In this document: one piece after another, positions 13,833-21,829 of the stretch
Layout: each line of letters begins with the position of its first letter
Position numbering within the stretch: the first letter of the stretch is position 1
Assembly (NCBI GenBank): GCA_022826485.1
Contig: JAJDUU010000016.1
Coordinates: 245,256 to 309,255 of the forward strand
DNA from: Chloroflexota bacterium
GTDB lineage: Bacteria; Chloroflexota; UBA11872
DNA length: 64,000 bases
Reading direction: 5' to 3'
Made by a program: the position numbers and the translations under genes
The notes under the pieces: model-generated
The model's input: only the letters and a program-made list of their open reading frames with translations
What the model was told of the DNA's origin: nothing
The model's database searches: none

Positions 13833-14759
13833 CTAGTCCCTCAGCCGACGCCAAGAGCCCGCCGCATATCCCAACATCTTGGCAGCGTCTCCAACCACCC
13901 GTACGAGCGGGACGAGCGCCGGGGCGGCCGATCCGCCGCCGGGCAACCCTCGCGCCCGTGCGATCGGGCGCCGAACGTAGCGGTATCCAAGAATCATGAG
14001 GAGCGCGGCGCGAAGCCACGTTGGCCGCCGGGCCAGCGCCAGACCCACCGCGTAGGCGGCGAAGCGCGCGGCATGGCGCTTTCCGAGCATGCCGGCCCGG
14101 CCATCGCCCCAGGCGTAGCGGTAGTACTGCCGGAAGAAGTCCGGCAGGCTCGATCGCGGACGATTCCGGACATCGGCGCCCGGTGCGTGGACGAACCATC
14201 CACCCTCGGCCCAGACCCTTTGATCGAGCCAGAGGTCTTCGCCATAGTCGAGCCACTCGGGAAAGCCGCCGACGCGGTCGAACCACTGACGTCGCAGCAG
14301 CATCGACCCGCCGCTCGGGGGATAGTGCACCGGATCGATTTCACCGGCGGATGGAAGTCCCACCGCGCCGATTGCCGTTTCGACGGTGTTGCCGGGCGCC
14401 GCGAGAATGTATCCAAATGCGCCCGCGGCGCGCGGCGCCTGCTCGGCAGCGTCGATCAGCGAATCCAGCCACTCCGGCGACCGCATGATCCCGGCGTCGG
14501 TGAAGGCAATGAGGTCGGCCTGGGTCGCGCGCGCCGCGAGATTTCGGCCGGTGGAGATGTTTGCGCCGGGGGCGTCGATGACCTGGACGCCCGCCACGCC
14601 GGCGAGAGCTTCGCGCAGGATCTCGGCAGTCCCGTCGGTCGATCCACCGTCGACGATGACGAGCTCGTCCGGGAGTCGGCGCTGCGACCGAATGCTCTGG
14701 GCCAACCCCAGGGCGTCGCCGGCCTCGTTGAGCACCGTCGCGCACACCGCCACCGTCAT
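13833..14759 (-). CDS. GT2 glycosyltransferase
   Basis: Family-2 glycosyltransferase, 308 residues. The N-terminus VAVCATVLNEAGDAL and VIVDGGSTDGTAEIL form the nucleotide-binding half, AFTDAGIMRS occupies the metal-site region and FPEWLDYGEDLWLDQRV the acceptor half. The C-terminus has hydrophobic segments that suggest membrane association. The ATG at 14759 overlaps the TGA of the upstream GT4 gene by four bases. Donor and acceptor are unknown. Confidence 0.87.
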   Translation of the reverse strand: MTVAVCATVLNEAGDALGLAQSIRSQRRLPDELVIVDGGSTDGTAEILREALAGVAGVQVIDAPGANISTGRNLAARATQADLIAFTDAGIMRSPEWLDSLIDAAEQAPRAAGAFGYILAAPGNTVETAIGAVGLPSAGEIDPVHYPPSGGSMLLRRQWFDRVGGFPEWLDYGEDLWLDQRVWAEGGWFVHAPGADVRNRPRSSLPDFFRQYYRYAWGDGRAGMLGKRHAARFAAYAVGLALARRPTWLRAALLMILGYRYVRRPIARARGLPGGGSAAPALVPLVRVVGDAAKMLGYAAGSWRRLRD

Positions 14760-15964
14760 TCGCCGTCTCCGTTGCCCTGCCGGCTTCGCAGGCCATGATG
14801 CACGGCCAGAAGCTCTTGCCCCACGACCGATGGCGCGTGGTGCGCAGCGACGTAGGCGTGCCCTCGGCGCCCCATCTCGTGGCGCCGCGCATGGTCCTGC
14901 AGCAGATCGGAGAGGGCGTCGGCGAACGCCTCGACCGAGTCTGCCGCCGCAATGCCTGCGAGAGAGCGCGGCAGCCCGGCCAGGCCGGAGGCACGGACTA
15001 TCACCGGGCGCGCCTGGGCCAGGGACTGCAGCACCTTCAGCGGCGCCCCGGACCCCACAGGCGCAGGCGAAGTGCTCAGCCAGGCCGCGCGCTGCTCCGC
15101 CCCAAAGTCATCCACCAGCCCGCCCAGGCTGCACCGCGCTGGGGCAATCGCGCCCAGGCTCAGCGAGCCCGGACCCACCACGCGCAACTCTGCCTCCGGT
15201 ACGCGTCGCAGCACCGCGGGCCACACGCGGCCAAACAGCCATTCAGCGCCAAGAATGTTGGGGCGATAGGCGAAATTGGCGGCCAAGAGCACGCGCGGTT
15301 GGTCGGCCTCCTGGCCGGCACCGGGAGGGTCCGCCGGGACCGGCACCGGATGTGCGATGGCCGAGACTGAGCGATTGCCAAGCGTCTCGAGGGATGCGGC
15401 GTCGGCCGCTGACGAGGCGACCACGGCATCGGCCGCACCCACGACCCAGCGTTCGACGTCGTACAGGAGCGCCGCCTGCCGACCCGAGTGCCAGGCGCGT
15501 GCGCCCCGCGCGAGATTGGCGAGCTGGCTCTGCAGACGCCATTCGACGTTGTGCGCGTCATAGACGACCAGTGGACGGACACGATCGCCTTCGGTGCAGG
15601 CCGCCACGTCGTGCACGATGTGCGCCAGCTGCAAGCCCTCTACCTGCACCACGTCGATCCCGCCCGCGCTGAGGCGCTGCTGCACGGCGACGCGAAGCTC
15701 CGGCGTACGGTGTCGAAATACAAGGTCCGGCGTGGGTCCGAAGGCGGCGTTGGCCAGACGCCGCCACAACGGCGCCCGTCGAAGCCGAATGGCGGTTGTG
15801 CTGCGAGCGTCCGGATGCGGGCGCACCCGCTCGCGCAGGCCGGCAAGGGTGAGGACGTCGACGTCGTACTGCTCGGCGAGCGCCGTGACGAATGCGCTGT
15901 TGCGCACCGCCGCGCCGTGCGTCGGCGGCCACGGGACCGAGGGCGTGACGACGAGGACGCTCAC
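14756..15964 (-). CDS. GT4 glycosyltransferase
   Basis: Retaining GT-B glycosyltransferase, 402 residues. It opens with VLVVTPSVPWPPTHGAAVRN, the usual N-terminal loop of this family. It carries a LLAANFAYRPNILGAEWL segment at the start of the C-terminal Rossmann domain and a late SPAPVGSGAPLKVLQSLAQARPV-type region (here given in two overlapping parts) where the nucleotide-sugar Glu motif normally lies. Both ends overlap neighbours by four bases, indicating translational coupling inside the polysaccharide operon. Substrates are not predictable. Confidence 0.87.
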   Translation of the reverse strand: MSVLVVTPSVPWPPTHGAAVRNSAFVTALAEQYDVDVLTLAGLRERVRPHPDARSTTAIRLRRAPLWRRLANAAFGPTPDLVFRHRTPELRVAVQQRLSAGGIDVVQVEGLQLAHIVHDVAACTEGDRVRPLVVYDAHNVEWRLQSQLANLARGARAWHSGRQAALLYDVERWVVGAADAVVASSAADAASLETLGNRSVSAIAHPVPVPADPPGAGQEADQPRVLLAANFAYRPNILGAEWLFGRVWPAVLRRVPEAELRVVGPGSLSLGAIAPARCSLGGLVDDFGAEQRAAWLSTSPAPVGSGAPLKVLQSLAQARPVIVRASGLAGLPRSLAGIAAADSVEAFADALSDLLQDHARRHEMGRRGHAYVAAHHAPSVVGQELLAVHHGLRSRQGNGDGE

Positions 15965-17022
15965 GCGAGGCGGTCGTAGACCGACAGAGTGGCCGCGGCG
16001 GCCCGGTCCCAGGAAAACTCGGCGGCTCGCGCACGGCCCGCTGACCGGAGTCGCCCGGCAAGCGCCGGATCTTCCGCGATCGCGTCGATCGCGTCCGTCA
16101 GCGCCTCGGCATCCTTGGGATCGACGAATAGCGCCGCGTCGGCCGCCACTTCGCGCAGGGCGCCAATGTCTGAGGCGACGCAGGGCGCTCCGGCTCGCAT
16201 CGCTTCGAGCACCGGCAACCCGAACCCTTCGTCAAGCGACGGCTGCAGCATGAGGCTCGCATGGCGAAGCAGCCGCCCTAGCATGGCGTCCGTCACGGAG
16301 CCGACGAATCGCACTCGTGCCTGGCGATCGAGCATCCGCACGGTTCGCACGATCTCCACGCCTCGATAGCCAAGGGCGCCCGCGACCAACAGTGGCATCC
16401 GGCGTGCGGTCTTCGACCGCACCCACGCTCGCGCGGCATGCACGAGATTCTTGCGTGGTTGCAGCGTTCCGACCATCAGGGCGTATGCGCCGGGGATCGG
16501 CGTGGAGTCCCCGGCCACATCCAGCGCGGTTGAAGGCGCCTCATGAATCACGCTGATTCGGTCGGCGGGCACGAGCCGTCGCTCGACGAGTTGATCGCGG
16601 ACGTGCGCGGACACGGTGATGACCTGTGATGCTCGCGACAGCCGCTGGCTGGCGGCGCGGTAGAAGTCGAGGCTGCGCGGCTCGTAGGCCGACGGATGCG
16701 TCAGGAACGACACGTCATGCACCGTGACCACGCTCGGCACGCGCACGCCCGGCGGCACGGCATGATCGGGAAAGTGGGCCGCCTCGAAGGGCCGCAGTCC
16801 CCAACCCAGCGTGGCCCGCTCCAAACGATTTCGCGCCGGAACCGGGGCGGATCGGACGGGCAGCGCCGCGCCACGGCGCCGCCGGTCGCGCGGATCCAGC
16901 AGAAGGATGACGTCGTGCCCGGGATCGTCCAAGTCGGCCATGGCCTGCTGGAGCTCCCAGATATAGCGGCCGATGCCCGCCCGGTCGCGATGCAGCATCC
17001 GTCCGTCGAGAGCAACGCGCAC
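15961..17022 (-). CDS. GT4 glycosyltransferase (mannosyltransferase-like)
   Basis: Retaining GT-B glycosyltransferase, 353 residues. N-terminal MRVALDGRMLHRDRAGIGRY is typical of mannosyl- and rhamnosyltransferases of family 4. YALMVGTLQPRKNLVHAARA opens the C-terminal domain and LQPSLDEGFGLPVLEAMRAG carries the donor-binding E-x7-E motif. It starts one base after the ligase-like gene ends and overlaps the next GT4 by four bases. Probably cytoplasmic, acting on lipid-linked intermediates. Confidence 0.9.
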   Translation of the reverse strand: MRVALDGRMLHRDRAGIGRYIWELQQAMADLDDPGHDVILLLDPRDRRRRGAALPVRSAPVPARNRLERATLGWGLRPFEAAHFPDHAVPPGVRVPSVVTVHDVSFLTHPSAYEPRSLDFYRAASQRLSRASQVITVSAHVRDQLVERRLVPADRISVIHEAPSTALDVAGDSTPIPGAYALMVGTLQPRKNLVHAARAWVRSKTARRMPLLVAGALGYRGVEIVRTVRMLDRQARVRFVGSVTDAMLGRLLRHASLMLQPSLDEGFGLPVLEAMRAGAPCVASDIGALREVAADAALFVDPKDAEALTDAIDAIAEDPALAGRLRSAGRARAAEFSWDRAAAATLSVYDRLA

Positions 17023-17023
17023 G

Positions 17024-18394
17024 TCAGGCGCTGCGCCGAACGACCACCAGCGTGGCGCCCAGAAGGGCGCCGCCCAGCACGGCCAGGTGCTGGAAGCTCG
17101 CCAGGTGGTGGTCGACCATGGAGGCCGCGAGCAGCGCCGCCAGCCCCGCTACGCAGGCACGCGCCAGGGGGTCGCTGCCAATTGACCGAACCGCACGGAG
17201 CACCGTCGCCACGACGACGCCCAACGCGGTCGCGGCCGCCAGCACGCCGGCACGCTCGGCGATCCACAGCCACGTGTTCGACACGCCGACGAACATATCT
17301 GCGTCCGGCGACGCGCCATAGCCGACGCCGAACCACGGATAGCGCCCAATCACCCGGGTCGCCTCCTGAAGCTCGCCCAGCCGCAGGGCGTCGGAAAGGT
17401 CGCGTTGCACCACCGCCGCACGAATCGCCTCCCCCAGGCCCCCTGGCCACGGAACGACCAGTCCCAACGCACCAGCCAGCGCGAGCCCGGCGCCCAGTCG
17501 CGGGCGTGTGCTCGCGATGACGACGACTCCCGCCACCGCGGCGCCCACCCAGGCGCCGCGCGACAGCGTGAGCATGAGTGCGGCCGCGATCAGGCCAATG
17601 GCCGCCGCCTGGAGCGCAAACCGACGCGCGGATTCGGTGCAACCAACCATCGCGAACGGCAGCACCATGGCCAGCGTGACGCCCAGGACGTTCGGATCGA
17701 CGAGCAGCCCCGTGGCGCGCGGCGTGACCTGGTCCGGCAGATACCGCTGAATCTCGGAGGCGGGATAGCCGGCCGGAGACAGCGCGGACAGGAACCGGAT
17801 GCCGGCGTCCCCCGCCAGGTGCAACCCCACGGCGAGCACGGCCTGGACCGCGCCGGCACCGACGATCACCAGCTGCCCATGCCGGGCGATCGACGCCCGC
17901 GGCAGCCACATCACAACCAGCAGCGGAACCGCCGCGGCCATCGACAACTTGAGTCCGGTCTGCAGCGCTTCGACATCCCCGCTCACGGGCAGCGCAATTC
18001 CCGTAGCCAGGAGAATGAGCAGCAGGTAGACGCCCTGAACGATCAGGATGCGGTCGCGGGGCAGTGCCCGGCTCCCCCTGACCACGGCCACCGCCGAGGC
18101 GGCAATCAGCAGAGCCAAGAGCACCGCGATGACGGGCGGTTGGGCGCCGATGCGCACCGGCACGATCAGAAACGGCGCCAGGATGGCGAGCGCTACCAGT
18201 CCAGCCAGCGCCAGCGGGGGACGCCGAGCCGCCGCGAGGGCGCCGACGATCAGCACCCCGCCGGCAACAGCGGCGGCCGGCTGCAAGCGCGCGGCCATCC
18301 ACCCTGCCAGTCCGGCGGCGAGTGCCACCGCCGTCGCCCACGCCCACGGCGCCGCCGCCCGTCGGGAAACGGCGGCTAATCCAGCAGTGACCAC
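17024..18394 (-). CDS. O-antigen ligase/polymerase-like membrane protein
   Basis: Polytopic membrane protein, 456 residues with about ten or more hydrophobic helices. The layout fits the O-antigen ligase (WaaL) / polymerase (Wzy) superfamily: a long extracytoplasmic loop in the second half contains YPWFGVGYGASPDADMF, the region where the family's catalytic His or Arg usually sits. GTG at 18394 is chosen because GAGG lies five bases before it; it overlaps the upstream GT2 gene by 19 bases. Ligase and polymerase cannot be told apart by sequence alone. Confidence 0.8.
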   Translation of the reverse strand: MVTAGLAAVSRRAAAPWAWATAVALAAGLAGWMAARLQPAAAVAGGVLIVGALAAARRPPLALAGLVALAILAPFLIVPVRIGAQPPVIAVLLALLIAASAVAVVRGSRALPRDRILIVQGVYLLLILLATGIALPVSGDVEALQTGLKLSMAAAVPLLVVMWLPRASIARHGQLVIVGAGAVQAVLAVGLHLAGDAGIRFLSALSPAGYPASEIQRYLPDQVTPRATGLLVDPNVLGVTLAMVLPFAMVGCTESARRFALQAAAIGLIAAALMLTLSRGAWVGAAVAGVVVIASTRPRLGAGLALAGALGLVVPWPGGLGEAIRAAVVQRDLSDALRLGELQEATRVIGRYPWFGVGYGASPDADMFVGVSNTWLWIAERAGVLAAATALGVVVATVLRAVRSIGSDPLARACVAGLAALLAASMVDHHLASFQHLAVLGGALLGATLVVVRRSA

Positions 18395-19323
18395 ACGTAC
18401 GCCTCGTCGACCGTGCGGGTGCGTTGGCGCCGTCGACGCTTCCGCAGCGCGCGGCCCAGCTGCGGGATGGCCGCCAACTGGCCGTTCAGCGTCGCGCGCG
18501 CCGCGCGCCCCTGGAAGTTGCGCAGCGCATCCAGCGCGATTTGCCCCTGGGCCTGCAGCATGACCCACCAGCGACGGCGCAGCACGAATCCCGGGACGTT
18601 CATCACGGTGACGATCGGCCGATTTCGCCCAACCAGAAAGCTCTCGAATTCGCTAGTGGCGCTGGCGCCGCGGCGATGCCGCACGCGGGCCGTCGGGACG
18701 TAGCGACACCGATGGCCGGCGAGCTGCGCCCGCCAACTCAAGTCCACGTCCTCGCAGTACATCATGAGGTCTTCATCCAGCCCGCCCACCGCGTCGAACA
18801 GCGACTTCCGGTAGCCCGCGGCGGCCGCACAGGCGCCAAAGACTTCGCGCGGTTCATCGAACTCGGCGCCGTCCCGTTGCCACACGCCGCGGTTTCCGGG
18901 CAACCCGCTGGCGGTGAAGAAGTCGCCGGCGGCGTGCAGCCGGTCCGGCGTCGCGTAGAGCAGAATGCGTGAGGCCAGCATGCTGGCTTCGGGATGCTCA
19001 TCGAAGGCTCGATCTAGCTCCGCAAGCCACTCCGGCTCAGGCACGGCGTCATTGTTGAGAAACGCGATGCGATCGCCTTGCGCCACGGCCAATCCCTGGT
19101 TGATTGCGTGCGCGAGCCCGCGGCGCTGGGCCAGCTCGACAGCGACCACCTCAGGCTTGTGCTGCCGTAGCCACCGACGCGTGTCGTCGTCCGACGCGTC
19201 GTCGACGACGATGACTTCGAAGCCCTGGAGCGTTTGCCCACTCAGCCCGTCCAGCGCCTCGGCCAGCAGGTGGCGTCCGTTCCACGTCGGAATGACGATG
19301 CTCCAGCGCCGCACTTCAGCCAC
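18376..19323 (-). CDS. GT2 glycosyltransferase
   Basis: Family-2 glycosyltransferase, 315 residues. WSIVIPTWNGRHLLAEAL and VIVVDDASDDDTRRWL form the donor half, FLNNDAVPEPEWLAEL the metal-site region, and FGACAAAAGYRKSLFDAVGG with YCEDVDLSWR the acceptor half. GTG at 19323 is selected because it overlaps the rmlD stop by only eight bases; an upstream ATG would run much further into rmlD. The C-terminus is very basic (RKRRRRQR). Part of the polysaccharide operon; sugar unknown. Confidence 0.87.
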   Translation of the reverse strand: MAEVRRWSIVIPTWNGRHLLAEALDGLSGQTLQGFEVIVVDDASDDDTRRWLRQHKPEVVAVELAQRRGLAHAINQGLAVAQGDRIAFLNNDAVPEPEWLAELDRAFDEHPEASMLASRILLYATPDRLHAAGDFFTASGLPGNRGVWQRDGAEFDEPREVFGACAAAAGYRKSLFDAVGGLDEDLMMYCEDVDLSWRAQLAGHRCRYVPTARVRHRRGASATSEFESFLVGRNRPIVTVMNVPGFVLRRRWWVMLQAQGQIALDALRNFQGRAARATLNGQLAAIPQLGRALRKRRRRQRTRTVDEAYVWSLLD

Positions 19324-20179
19324 GATCCGCCACCCACCGCCGCACGAACTCTTCGAGAGCATCGTGCCAGGGCCGGAGAGTAATCCCGACGGCTCGCGCC
19401 ATCTCGTTGGCCAGCTCGCTATTGGCCGGAAGCCGCGCCTCGCGCGGGAAATCCTCCGCCGAGATCTCCTCGACGGTCACGTCTTCGCGTCCGGCGGCGC
19501 GCAGCACCGCGGTCGCCCAGCCGTACCAGCTGGACGCCCCCTCGTTGACGAGGTGATGCACGCCGTAAGCCTGCGTGTCGATCAGGCGCAGGATGGCCGC
19601 CGCCAGGTCGCCCGCAAACGTCGGGTTGGCAACCTGATCGCCCACGTAGCGCAGCTCTCGGGCGTCGTCCACCGCCCCGAGGAGGCGAGCCACGAATCCG
19701 CGATTCCACCGGCTGTAGACCCAGCCCGAGCGCACGACATAGAGGCGATCCAGGGCCTGTCGGGCGGCTCGTTCGCCGCCAAGCTTGCTCACGCCGTAGG
19801 CGTTGATCGGGTCGGGCTCGTCATATTCGCGGTAGGGACCCAGCTTGTCGCCGGCGAACACGTAGCTGGTGCTCAGATACACCATCTCCGCACCGGCGCG
19901 GGCGACCGCACGGGCGACATTCCAGGCGCCCACGACGTTGACGCGTTGCGCGGCGCCGCGGTCGCGCTCGCAGGCCTCGGGATCGGTCATGGCGGCGGCA
20001 TGAATCACGACCGTGGGCTTGATCTCGGCCAGCGCGCGATCCATGGCCGCGCCGCTGGTGACGTCCAGGGCGCTGCGCCCCAAGGCCCACGTGTTGGCCT
20101 CATCGAACTGCTGCGCCAGCTCGATGCCAATCTGACCGCCGCCGCCCGTGATGAGGATGCGCGGCGGACCGCTAGCCAT
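19316..20179 (-). CDS. rmlD: dTDP-4-dehydrorhamnose reductase-like protein (RmlD family)
   Basis: Extended short-chain dehydrogenase, 287 residues, of the RmlD branch that reduces dTDP-4-keto-L-rhamnose with NAD(P)H. ILITGGGGQIG is the nucleotide loop, STSYVFAGD holds the catalytic Ser/Thr region and AYGVSKLGGE the Tyr-x3-Lys pair. ATG at 20179 overlaps the upstream stop by eight bases; GTG at 20197 is an alternative. rmlA, rmlB and rmlC are not in the window, so either they lie elsewhere or this is a related sugar reductase. Confidence 0.85.
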   Translation of the reverse strand: MASGPPRILITGGGGQIGIELAQQFDEANTWALGRSALDVTSGAAMDRALAEIKPTVVIHAAAMTDPEACERDRGAAQRVNVVGAWNVARAVARAGAEMVYLSTSYVFAGDKLGPYREYDEPDPINAYGVSKLGGERAARQALDRLYVVRSGWVYSRWNRGFVARLLGAVDDARELRYVGDQVANPTFAGDLAAAILRLIDTQAYGVHHLVNEGASSWYGWATAVLRAAGREDVTVEEISAEDFPREARLPANSELANEMARAVGITLRPWHDALEEFVRRWVADRG

Positions 20180-20384
20180 CGAACTCGGGATCGTCACTCC
20201 GGCTGAACGTGAGGGCTACGCAGAGTCCGGCGATGGCAACCGCGACGGCGCTCAGACCGAGGTATTGCCAGAGGTCGAGTTCGCGACCCAACGACACGAT
20301 GAGCACCAGGGCGACAAAGACGGCGGAAAGCACGGCCCACGCCGCAAGACGCGGGCGCCGCGACATCCGGCTGCGAAGCTTCAT
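20172..20384 (-). CDS. Small two-helix membrane protein
   Basis: A 70-residue protein with a basic N-terminus (MKLRSRMSRRPR), two hydrophobic segments (about 13-32 and 41-60) and an acidic tail. I do not recognise a family. It is the first gene of the minus-strand run leading into rmlD, with which it overlaps by eight bases, and it is divergent from miaB. The tight overlap and sensible topology argue that it is real. Confidence 0.6.
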   Translation of the reverse strand: MKLRSRMSRRPRLAAWAVLSAVFVALVLIVSLGRELDLWQYLGLSAVAVAIAGLCVALTFSRSDDPEFDG

Positions 20385-20486
20385 GGGCTGATCTCGGTAA
20401 TCATCACGAGGTCACGACGTTGTCAGCGTATGATGCAGGATGAGTTGGGGCGACGGTTTGTCGCAACATTCTCCCCCAGGTCACCT

Positions 20487-21821
20487 ATGCCTTCCACCAC
20501 CACCGGTCATCGGTTCTTCGTCTGGACGATCGGTTGCCAGATGAACAAAGCGGACGGCGAGCGGATGTCACGTGACCTGATGAGCGCCGGGCACACCCCC
20601 GTGGAAAACCTCGCGGAGGCCACGGCCGTGGTCGTGAACGGCTGCGCCGTGCGTGAGAACGCCGACCGCAAGGTCTGGGGCATGCTGGGCCTGCTCCAGG
20701 GCGCCAAGCGGCAGCGGCCCGAGCTGTTGGTGGGGCTGACCGGATGCACGGTGCACGCCGATCGCACCGAGCTCGAGCCGCACCTCCGGCCGGTCGACGT
20801 GCTGTTCGACTCGCTGAACATCGAACCCATGCTCGCCCGCATGGCGCGGCAGATTCCCGGCACGGAAGCGTATGAAGACGTGGAGGCCGCGCCGCTGCCC
20901 GGGGCCGGGTCCGTTTCTCGTTATGTCAACATCATCTACGGCTGCGACAAGCGCTGCACCTACTGCATCGTGCCGTTTCGACGCGGCGCGCAGCGCAGCC
21001 GCCCGTTGGACGAAATCGTGGCCGAAGCTCGGCGGTTCGTCGACGAGGGGGCGCGGGAGATTGTGCTCGTCGGCCAGATCGTGAATGCCTATGGATTCGA
21101 CCTCGACGGCCGTCGTCTGCCCGACGTTCTGGCGGCAGTCGACGCCCTTCCCGGTGTCGAGCGGGTGCGGTTCGTCACCGCTCATCCGCAGTTCATGACC
21201 GAGCCGCTGGCCCTGGCGATGCGCGATCTGCCCAGCGTCTGCGAGGAGATCAACTTGCCGGTGCAGTCCGGCGACGACGCCGTGCTGCGCCGCATGGCGC
21301 GCGGCTACAGCGCGGCGCACTACCGCGACATGATCGACATGCTGCGGTCGATCGTGCCTGGGGTCGCGGTGACCACCGACGTCATCGTGGGATTCTGCGG
21401 CGAGACTGACGCGGAGTTCGAGAACTCGCGCGACCTCGTCGCCGAACTGAAGTTCGACCAGGTTCACGTCGCGGCATTCAGCCCGCGCAAGGGGACGGCG
21501 GCCGACCAATGGGCCGACGATGTCTCCCAGGACGAGAAGCTGCGGCGCCTGCATGAGATCGAACGTGTACAAACGCCGATTGCGCGGGAGATTAACACCG
21601 CCCTGATTGGGTCGGTCGAGGACGCGCTACTGGAATCGCTGGAAAGCGGGAAGGCGCCGGGACGCCCACCCACGTGGCGCGGGCGAACCCGCTCGAACAA
21701 GCTCGTGTTCACTCCCGACCACGCGGGTTTGGCGGCCGGCGACACGGTGCCCATCCAGCTTGCGGACGCAACACCCTGGTCTCTTCGGGGCGTCGCGCAG
21801 CCGGCCACGGTACCCGCTTAG
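20487..21821 (+). CDS. miaB: tRNA-2-methylthio-N6-dimethylallyladenosine synthase-like radical SAM methylthiotransferase
   Basis: Methylthiotransferase that modifies A37 of tRNAs reading UNN codons. The 444-residue protein has the three N-terminal cluster cysteines (C17 in GCQMN, C53 in NGCAVREN, C87 in LTGC), the radical SAM motif CDKRCTYC (C153, C157, C160), and a C-terminal TRAM-like RNA-binding region after residue 370. The start is ATG 20487, which places the FFVWTIGCQMN opening as in the family; the frame is open further upstream but gives no MiaB sequence. The overall pattern favours MiaB over RimO or MtaB. Confidence 0.93.
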   Translation: MPSTTTGHRFFVWTIGCQMNKADGERMSRDLMSAGHTPVENLAEATAVVVNGCAVRENADRKVWGMLGLLQGAKRQRPELLVGLTGCTVHADRTELEPHLRPVDVLFDSLNIEPMLARMARQIPGTEAYEDVEAAPLPGAGSVSRYVNIIYGCDKRCTYCIVPFRRGAQRSRPLDEIVAEARRFVDEGAREIVLVGQIVNAYGFDLDGRRLPDVLAAVDALPGVERVRFVTAHPQFMTEPLALAMRDLPSVCEEINLPVQSGDDAVLRRMARGYSAAHYRDMIDMLRSIVPGVAVTTDVIVGFCGETDAEFENSRDLVAELKFDQVHVAAFSPRKGTAADQWADDVSQDEKLRRLHEIERVQTPIAREINTALIGSVEDALLESLESGKAPGRPPTWRGRTRSNKLVFTPDHAGLAAGDTVPIQLADATPWSLRGVAQPATVPA

Positions 21822-21829
21822 GCACTCCG

